Shown: positions 7,292-11,596 of the stretch, in pieces
How positions within the stretch are numbered: the first letter of the stretch is position 1
Layout: every line of letters starts with the position of its first letter
Assembly: GCA_029983705.1 (NCBI GenBank)
Contig: JASBYZ010000042.1
Location: 1 to 11,596, forward strand
Source of the DNA: Coriobacteriales bacterium
GTDB lineage: Bacteria; Actinomycetota; Coriobacteriia; Coriobacteriales; JAEZZM01
DNA: 11,596 bases
Direction: 5' to 3'
The notes under the pieces: generated by a model
Seen by the model: the letters and a program-made list of their open reading frames with translations, nothing else
Database searches by the model: none
What the model was told of the DNA's origin: nothing
Program-made: the position numbers and the translations under genes

Positions 7292-7377
7292 AAAAAATTA
7301 TAGGCTTTATAAGCCGTAATTGATGAATTTTACATGAGTTTACAAAAAACTCAAGCGAGCGGCATAAATTACGGCTT
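7292..7377 (-). terminator. terminator of the second importer operon, with overlapping alternative stem
   Basis: On the minus strand, GGCTT (7315-7311)-ATA-AAGCC (7307-7303) forms a 5-bp hairpin followed after TATAA by six T (7297-7292), a rho-independent terminator shape. The same GGCTT is the end of AATTACGGCTT (7321-7311), which pairs perfectly over 11 bp with AAGCCGTAATT (7377-7367). That larger stem encloses a 7-bp hairpin, TGAGTTT/AAACTCA (7353-7335). The two folds cannot form together. It begins 10 nt after the stop of the binding-protein gene. The terminator is likely; an on/off role is speculation. Confidence 0.6.
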
Positions 7378-7387
7378 TAATTGCTAC

Positions 7388-8536
7388 TTATTTTGCCTGT
7401 GGTGGTTGAGCGTTTAAGATAAGTTCTACTTCTTCATCTGTAAGCTCATAGTTTAGATACTTCTTGTAGAAGTCCTTAACCTTGGTCTTGATGTCAAGAT
7501 CTGGGAAGAGTTCTGGATGAAGGAGAGCTGCAGCCCATTGAACTTGTAAGATTTCCTCAACGCCGTATCTATCCCAGCCAAATACGCCCTTAGGGTTTAC
7601 ATATACCTTGCCATTTTTAACGGCTTCAATTACTTGCCAAGCAGGATCGTTCTTGATTTGCTCAACTTCTTCTGGCTTACCAGTGATGATAACATCTGGG
7701 TTCCAAGCAATTACTTGCTCAAAAGTAAACTGTGCGTTTGCAGTACCAGTGGTGCTCTCATCAACAGCGTTCTTACCACCAGCAGCTTTAATCCAAGCAT
7801 CAATAATAGTGCCGGTACCATCAATGGTTAAGGTGTATACAGAGTTTCCGTGTAATACCTTAGGACGCTTATCGTCTGCTACGGTATCAGTCTTTGCAGT
7901 AACATCTTTTAGAACCTGGCTAAGTTCATCGTTATATGACTTGGCAATTTCTACTGCCTTGCCGCCAAATACCTCACCGGTAAGTTCTACAGACTTCTGC
8001 ATCTCTTCAAAGGTCTTAAATGCGCAGTTAACTAGAGGAATACCAACTTCGTTAGCCTTCTCTCTCATAGCCTCTTTTGAGTCAAAGATTACGTCAGGCT
8101 TAAGGTCTACAAGCTCTTCAAAGTTAAAGTCATCACCAAAGGTTGACTTTGCCTTGTTCATGTTCTCGTTTACGTGATACATCCAAGGCTGAGCCTTAGG
8201 GTTGCAGTGGGTAGCTACAACACCTTCTGCACCAACGAGCATGATTGAAACTTCGTTGTGTGCAAACCAAGCATCAGCATATCTTTCAATTTTGTCAGGA
8301 AGCTCAACAGTGTTGCCCTTCATGTCTACAACAGTGCGCTTAGCTCCAGACTGAGTCTTTGTTGCCTCAGCGCTTGCGCTCTCCTCTTTTGGCTTTTGAT
8401 CAGCTGACTCTTGAGGCTTTTCCTCATTTGATGAGCAAGCTTGTAAGAAAGCTCCTGAACCAAGTGCAAGTCCAGAGGCTGCAAAAATCTTTAGGAATTG
8501 ACGACGGTTTACGTACAAGTTTTTCTTCTCTTGCAT
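7388..8536 (-). CDS. iron-siderophore/cobalamin-type ABC importer binding protein, Tat-type lipoprotein
   Basis: Extracytoplasmic binding protein of the FecB/BtuF/FhuD class (periplasmic binding protein family 2), 382 residues. The N-terminus has a twin-arginine motif (RRQFLK, 11-16), a hydrophobic stretch and the lipobox LQAC with Cys34, so it should be exported folded and lipid-anchored. A Ser/Glu/Lys-rich linker (35-66) precedes the binding domain. Family landmarks include VDMKGNTVELP (70-80), the PDVIFDS segment (148-153), NPDVIITG (279-286) and the C-terminal lobe with WDRYGVEEILQVQWAA (321-336). His93, His110-Cys111, Trp118 and His121 cluster in the first lobe and may contact the ligand. 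Start ATG at 8536 has AAAGAGGAG 9 nt upstream. It is the last gene of the permease-ATPase-binding protein operon. Ligand (iron chelate, haem, corrinoid or other metal) not decidable here. Confidence 0.9.
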   Translation of the reverse strand: MQEKKNLYVNRRQFLKIFAASGLALGSGAFLQACSSNEEKPQESADQKPKEESASAEATKTQSGAKRTVVDMKGNTVELPDKIERYADAWFAHNEVSIMLVGAEGVVATHCNPKAQPWMYHVNENMNKAKSTFGDDFNFEELVDLKPDVIFDSKEAMREKANEVGIPLVNCAFKTFEEMQKSVELTGEVFGGKAVEIAKSYNDELSQVLKDVTAKTDTVADDKRPKVLHGNSVYTLTIDGTGTIIDAWIKAAGGKNAVDESTTGTANAQFTFEQVIAWNPDVIITGKPEEVEQIKNDPAWQVIEAVKNGKVYVNPKGVFGWDRYGVEEILQVQWAAALLHPELFPDLDIKTKVKDFYKKYLNYELTDEEVELILNAQPPQAK

Positions 8537-8562
8537 CTTATTTTTCTCCTCTTTAAAAACTT

Positions 8563-9348
8563 TTACTGCAAAAGCGGAACGCAGGTTTTTATTGCGTCCC
8601 CATTATTGTCAAAAGCCTCAGTTATCTTAACTGGAGTCTGATATGCCTTTTCTAAGTTTTGCTCAGTTAAAACATATGAAACTTCTCCAGCAATAATCTC
8701 TTTATTGGGTAGTGCTAAAAGGGTACGATTGCATACTAAAAATGCATGGTCTGGATTGTGTGTTGTCATAAATATGCACTTGGAATTATCCTGAGCCATA
8801 CGCTTAATGCAATTAAGCACCTGAACTTGGTTACCAAAGTCAAGAGCTGCCGTAGGCTCATCCATAATAATTAAGTCAGCATCCTGCATGAGTGCACGAG
8901 CAATCAAAGTCATCTGACGCTCACCACCACTTGCTTCATTAAATTTTTTCTCTGCAAGGTGGCCTATACCAAGCTCTTCAATCATTTGGTATGCCCGCTC
9001 ATAATCTTCACTTCCAGGGGTTTGTAAAAGACCCAGGTGAGACATGCAGCCGGTAAGCACTACATCAAACACGGTGTAATCAAAGGGTGTTTGTGCAAGC
9101 TGTGGCACAAAGGAAACAAGGCGTGCAAACTGCTTGCGTGAGTAGCTCGAACGTGATTTTCCGTTTAATAACACATCACCTTTAACCGGTGATAAAAAGC
9201 CCAAAATTGTTTTGAATAAGGTGGTTTTACCCACACCGTTTGGGCCCAAGAGACAAACAATATCGCCTTCGTCCATCTTAAAACTTACTGGGCCTATGAC
9301 GGTCTGGCCTTTATAGCCACACTCTGCGTTCTGTAAGTCTAAGATCAT
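8563..9348 (-). CDS. iron-siderophore/cobalamin-type ABC importer ATPase (FecE/BtuD/FhuC-like)
   Basis: ATPase subunit of the second importer, 261 residues, usual for the FecE/BtuD class. Walker A GPNGVGKT (35-42), Q-loop Gln83 in FVPQ, signature ASGGE (139-143), Walker B LIIMDE (159-164), D-loop AALD (167-170) and switch His197 are all present, so it should be active as a homodimer. Its ATG overlaps the stop of the permease gene by 4 nt (ATGA), and the binding-protein gene starts 26 nt downstream, which indicates one transcript. The only weak Shine-Dalgarno (GAGAAAC) fits translational coupling to the permease. Confidence 0.94.
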   Translation of the reverse strand: MILDLQNAECGYKGQTVIGPVSFKMDEGDIVCLLGPNGVGKTTLFKTILGFLSPVKGDVLLNGKSRSSYSRKQFARLVSFVPQLAQTPFDYTVFDVVLTGCMSHLGLLQTPGSEDYERAYQMIEELGIGHLAEKKFNEASGGERQMTLIARALMQDADLIIMDEPTAALDFGNQVQVLNCIKRMAQDNSKCIFMTTHNPDHAFLVCNRTLLALPNKEIIAGEVSYVLTEQNLEKAYQTPVKITEAFDNNGDAIKTCVPLLQ

Positions 9349-10397
9349 AGTTTCTCGCTTTGTGTCTTGATTAATATAATAAAGAAGAATGGTGCACCAA
9401 CCACAGAGGTTAAGATTCCCAGTGGTATTTCGGACGCAAAAAATGTTCTACAGCACATGTCAACGAGCACTAAAAATGCAGCACCAATAACTATGGATGC
9501 TGGTAGAACAATACGGTTATCAGGTCCAAATAAGAACCTGGCAATATGTGGGATGATAAGTCCAACCCAGCCAATTATTCCGGCAATTGCTACTACGGCA
9601 GAGGTAAGAAGTGTAGCGCATAAAATATTTATCATGCGCAGTCTATCAACGTTTACGCCCAAGGCCTCAGCCTCTACGTCTCCAAAGGCAAGTGAGTTAA
9701 GACGCCATCTCAAAAGCAAAAGTGGAATACTACCTATTAAAAATGGAACTAGAAATACCAAGATATCATTCCAGGTAACCTTAGCAATTGAGCCCATAAG
9801 CCAGTAAGTAATCTCTGGTAGTTTAGAATCTGGGTCTGCAGTAAATTTAATAGCAGAAATCATCGCTTGAAAAAGCGTTCCAACAATCAAACCACAGAGT
9901 ACAAAGATTAGTATCTTACCAATGCCCTTAGATATCTTACGAGCAGAAACATAGGTAATCATTACTGCAATAAAGCCCGTAACAAAGGATGCAAGCTGAA
10001 CTACTCGCACGTTTCCATCTAAGAGCAAAGCAAGCGCAGCACCAAAACCAGCACCTGCTGATGCACCCAAGATATCAGGTGAAACCATTGGGTTTCTAAA
10101 AAGTCCCTGGTATGCTGCACCAGCTAAGGCAAGTGCTGAGCCCACTAAGACTGCAGCTACTATTCTTGGAAGTCTTACGAGATTTACAACAGTTGCAGCT
10201 GATTCATCAATTGGCTGAGTATTAAGACCAAACTGAGAAAGCAAAATCTGAACCACATCAAAGAAGTTTACAGAGGTTCTCCCGCTTCCCAGTGCCATGA
10301 TAAAGAGCACAACTAAGACCACGAGCAGAATAAGTATTTTAAGAGCATCCGCTGCGCGCTTCTTAGATATTAGTTCATGTGTGTGATTTGATTTCAT
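9345..10397 (-). CDS. iron-siderophore/cobalamin-type ABC importer permease (FecCD/BtuC-like)
   Basis: Integral membrane permease of the FecCD family, 350 residues, the normal length. It is rich in hydrophobic helices from about residue 19 onward. The family motifs are in order: RLPR (75-78), GSALALAGAAYQGLFRNP (86-103), SPDILGASAGAGFG (106-119), the cytoplasmic coupling segment GDVEAEALGV (239-248), GWVGLIIPHIAR (276-287) and EIPLGILTSVVGAPFF (323-338). Only one permease gene is present, so the channel is probably a homodimer, as in BtuC2D2. The ATG at 10395-10397 follows GGGGA at close spacing; two nearer-upstream ATG triplets are out of frame. First gene of the leftward operon, with its promoter and an operator-like dyad just upstream. 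Confidence 0.94.
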   Translation of the reverse strand: MKSNHTHELISKKRAADALKILILLVVLVVLFIMALGSGRTSVNFFDVVQILLSQFGLNTQPIDESAATVVNLVRLPRIVAAVLVGSALALAGAAYQGLFRNPMVSPDILGASAGAGFGAALALLLDGNVRVVQLASFVTGFIAVMITYVSARKISKGIGKILIFVLCGLIVGTLFQAMISAIKFTADPDSKLPEITYWLMGSIAKVTWNDILVFLVPFLIGSIPLLLLRWRLNSLAFGDVEAEALGVNVDRLRMINILCATLLTSAVVAIAGIIGWVGLIIPHIARFLFGPDNRIVLPASIVIGAAFLVLVDMCCRTFFASEIPLGILTSVVGAPFFFIILIKTQSEKL

Positions 10398-10422
10398 ACA
10401 TCCCCATATATATTTGCAGCAA

Positions 10423-10440
10423 TATTCTTTGTAAAGAATA
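10423..10440. promoter_or_regulatory. operator-like dyad in front of the second importer operon
   Basis: TATTCTTTGTAAAGAATA is an 8-2-8 perfect inverted repeat between the putative promoter and the permease start, at about +9 to +26 of the expected transcript. The half-site AGAATA occurs three times nearby: inverted at 10423-10428, at 10435-10440, and at 10456-10461, where it coincides with the putative -10 element. Such a layout suits repression by a metal- or cofactor-sensing regulator. It does not match a Fur, MntR or NikR consensus that I know. Confidence 0.5.
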
Positions 10441-10455
10441 AAGCTTAGATATTAG

Positions 10456-10484
10456 AGAATATACACCTATTTAAAGTGTTTGAA
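10456..10484 (-). promoter_or_regulatory. putative promoter of the second importer operon
   Basis: On the minus strand TTCAAA (10484-10479) and TATTCT (10461-10456) are 17 nt apart, each four of six matches to the sigma-70 consensus. The expected start is near 10449, leaving a leader of about 50 nt, too short for a cobalamin riboswitch. A second small dyad, ATATT-AGAG-AATAT (10449-10462), overlaps the -10 region. Confidence 0.4.
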
Positions 10485-10496
10485 AATTATTTTGTT

Positions 10497-10530
10497 AAAA
10501 AATAATAAAGACTCTTAGTTAAACGGTCTT
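10497..10530 (-). terminator. weak terminator after the polyphosphate phosphotransferase gene
   Basis: On the minus strand AAGAC (10530-10526) pairs with GTCTT (10512-10508), a 5-bp stem that spans the stop codon, followed by TATTA and six T (10502-10497). The stem is short, so some read-through into the second importer operon is possible. Confidence 0.4.
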
Positions 10531-11596
10531 AAATACCGTGCTAAGTCTCTCTTCAATCGTCTTATTTATGATTTTAAGTGCTTTAACGCGCGCAAAGTGT
10601 TTATCGTCAGACTCAATAATATGCCACGGAGCATACTCAGTTGAGGTGAGTCTAAACATATCATTTACACATACCCTATATAAGTCATTCTTTTCGCGGT
10701 TGCGCCAGTCTTCATCAGTGATCTTCCACTGCTTTGCAGGGTCTTCTTGACGTTCTTTAAACCTATTGAGCTGCTCGTCACTTGATACATCAATCCAGAA
10801 CTTTATAAGGACGGCACCCCAGCGCTCAAGCTCACTTTCAAACTCATTAATCTCATCAAAGGCGCGCTTCCACTCGTCTTCACGGGCAAAGCCCTCCACA
10901 CGCTCAACCATCACGCGTCCGTACCAAGTTCTATCAAAGATTGCAATGTGACCGGTGCGAGGAAGCTTAGTCCAAAATCTCCATAAAAATGGATGAGCAA
11001 GCTCTACGGTGGATGGAGCAGAAATTGGGTGCACCACGTATGAGCGGGCATCTAAAGCACGTGCTACACGCTTGATGTTTCCACCCTTACCTGCAGCGTC
11101 CCACCCCTCATAGGCTATAACCATAGGAATTTTGAGTTTATATAAAATCATTTGCAGCTCATTTAAGCGCTCTTGCTCTTTGTCGCGCTGCTCTTTGTAG
11201 TCATCATCAGATAAGGTATTGTCATATGAGACGTCATCTAAGGACTTCACTTTTATAAGCTTAAAGTTTGATTTAAGCTCTGACGCATCACCTATTTTTG
11301 CAGTTACAAGTTTTCTTTGTGCCTTAGCCGTTTCCTTTTTGCCCTCAGCATGCTTAAGCTCATGGCTTGCGCGCTCAATTGCCACATTTTTCTCGGCTAA
11401 ATCAAGCTTTCTCTGAGCATCAATTACCTTTTTAGCCTCAAGTGCCTTAGTAATATTTTCTACTAGTACCTCTAAAATTTTGATATTGGTATACCTGCGC
11501 TCATTGGCAGGAATGATGTTCCACGGCTTATCTGGAGAGTCAGTTTGCTCAAGCAGTCTATCAAAAACTTGATAGTACTCGTCATAGCGCTGAACC
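10519..11596 (-). CDS. pap: polyphosphate:AMP phosphotransferase, two PPK2 domains (5' end outside the window)
   Basis: PPK2-family kinase that transfers phosphate from inorganic polyphosphate to a nucleotide; the two-domain form usually makes ADP from AMP. The gene continues past the right edge: 358 codons are visible and the frame is open to base 11596. The first roughly 50 visible residues (DRLLEQTDSPDKPWNIIPAN then RRYTNIKIL) are the end of an N-terminal PPK2 domain, followed by a charged helical linker. The second domain has Walker A EGWDAAGKGG (11109-11080), Walker B-like FDRTWYGR, VERVEGFA, and the lid segment with KFWIDVSSDEQLNRFKERQ and KQWKITDEDW. It ends with PWHIIESDDKHFARVKAL, which mirrors the end of the first domain. 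An in-frame GTG at 11385 is not the real start, because conserved coding sequence continues upstream. Confidence 0.93.
   Translation of the reverse strand, partial: VQRYDEYYQVFDRLLEQTDSPDKPWNIIPANERRYTNIKILEVLVENITKALEAKKVIDAQRKLDLAEKNVAIERASHELKHAEGKKETAKAQRKLVTAKIGDASELKSNFKLIKVKSLDDVSYDNTLSDDDYKEQRDKEQERLNELQMILYKLKIPMVIAYEGWDAAGKGGNIKRVARALDARSYVVHPISAPSTVELAHPFLWRFWTKLPRTGHIAIFDRTWYGRVMVERVEGFAREDEWKRAFDEINEFESELERWGAVLIKFWIDVSSDEQLNRFKERQEDPAKQWKITDEDWRNREKNDLYRVCVNDMFRLTSTEYAPWHIIESDDKHFARVKALKIINKTIEERLSTVFKTV

Noticed and set aside
7608..8177. 189-codon open frame on the plus strand
   Set aside because: It lies wholly antisense to the clear binding-protein gene, is Ser/Thr-rich like other antisense frames here, and shows no recognisable domain.
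9367..9807. 146-codon open frame on the plus strand
   Set aside because: Antisense to conserved permease motifs; no domain and no convincing ribosome binding site.
10395..10400. GTATGA-like half of a NikR site near the permease start
   Set aside because: No TCATAC partner was found at the required 16-nt spacing; a single half-site overlapping a start codon is expected by chance.
11383..11385. GTG as the start of a single-domain polyphosphate kinase
   Set aside because: The frame stays open upstream to the window edge and encodes the conserved end of another PPK2 domain.

Overview
The window looks like chromosomal DNA of a low-G+C actinobacterium, most likely a member of the Coriobacteriia (Atopobium/Lancefieldella/Fannyhessea type). 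The main clue is ribosomal protein S1: it has four S1 domains, a long acidic Ala/Glu tail, and wording close to the mycobacterial protein, yet the DNA is A+T-rich with many TTA, AAA and ATT codons. The assignment is from memory of the families, not from a search. No tRNA, rRNA, CRISPR array, insertion sequence or phage gene was seen.

Layout. At the left edge a class I SAM-dependent methyltransferase gene (8-805, minus) diverges from a five-gene plus-strand operon (879-5798). That operon encodes a nickel/peptide-type ABC importer: two permeases, a lipoprotein substrate-binding protein and two ATPases, with overlapping or nearly touching genes. A hairpin (5803-5835) separates it from the convergent rpsA gene (5864-7111, minus). 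A 276-bp gap rich in inverted repeats follows (7112-7387). Next is a second ABC importer of the iron-siderophore/cobalamin class, transcribed leftward as permease (9345-10397), ATPase (8563-9348) and Tat-type lipoprotein binding protein (7388-8536). A 121-bp A+T-rich gap holds its putative promoter and an 18-bp operator-like dyad. The right end is the 3' part of a polyphosphate:AMP phosphotransferase gene (10519 to beyond 11596, minus).

How the genes may work together. The two importers belong to different ABC classes, but both are typical carriers of metals or metal chelates, so the region reads as a metal or cofactor uptake neighbourhood built around a housekeeping gene. The methyltransferase shares a 73-bp divergent intergenic region with the first importer and could modify the imported ligand or a related compound; this is inference. 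S1 and the polyphosphate enzyme are probably unrelated to uptake.

The most interesting non-coding signals are a possible structured rpsA leader that could hide its Shine-Dalgarno sequence, a CRP/FNR-like dyad, a mutually exclusive hairpin arrangement behind the second importer operon, and the dyad operator in front of that operon. The most interesting protein oddity is the altered signature motif and D-loop in the second ATPase of the first importer.
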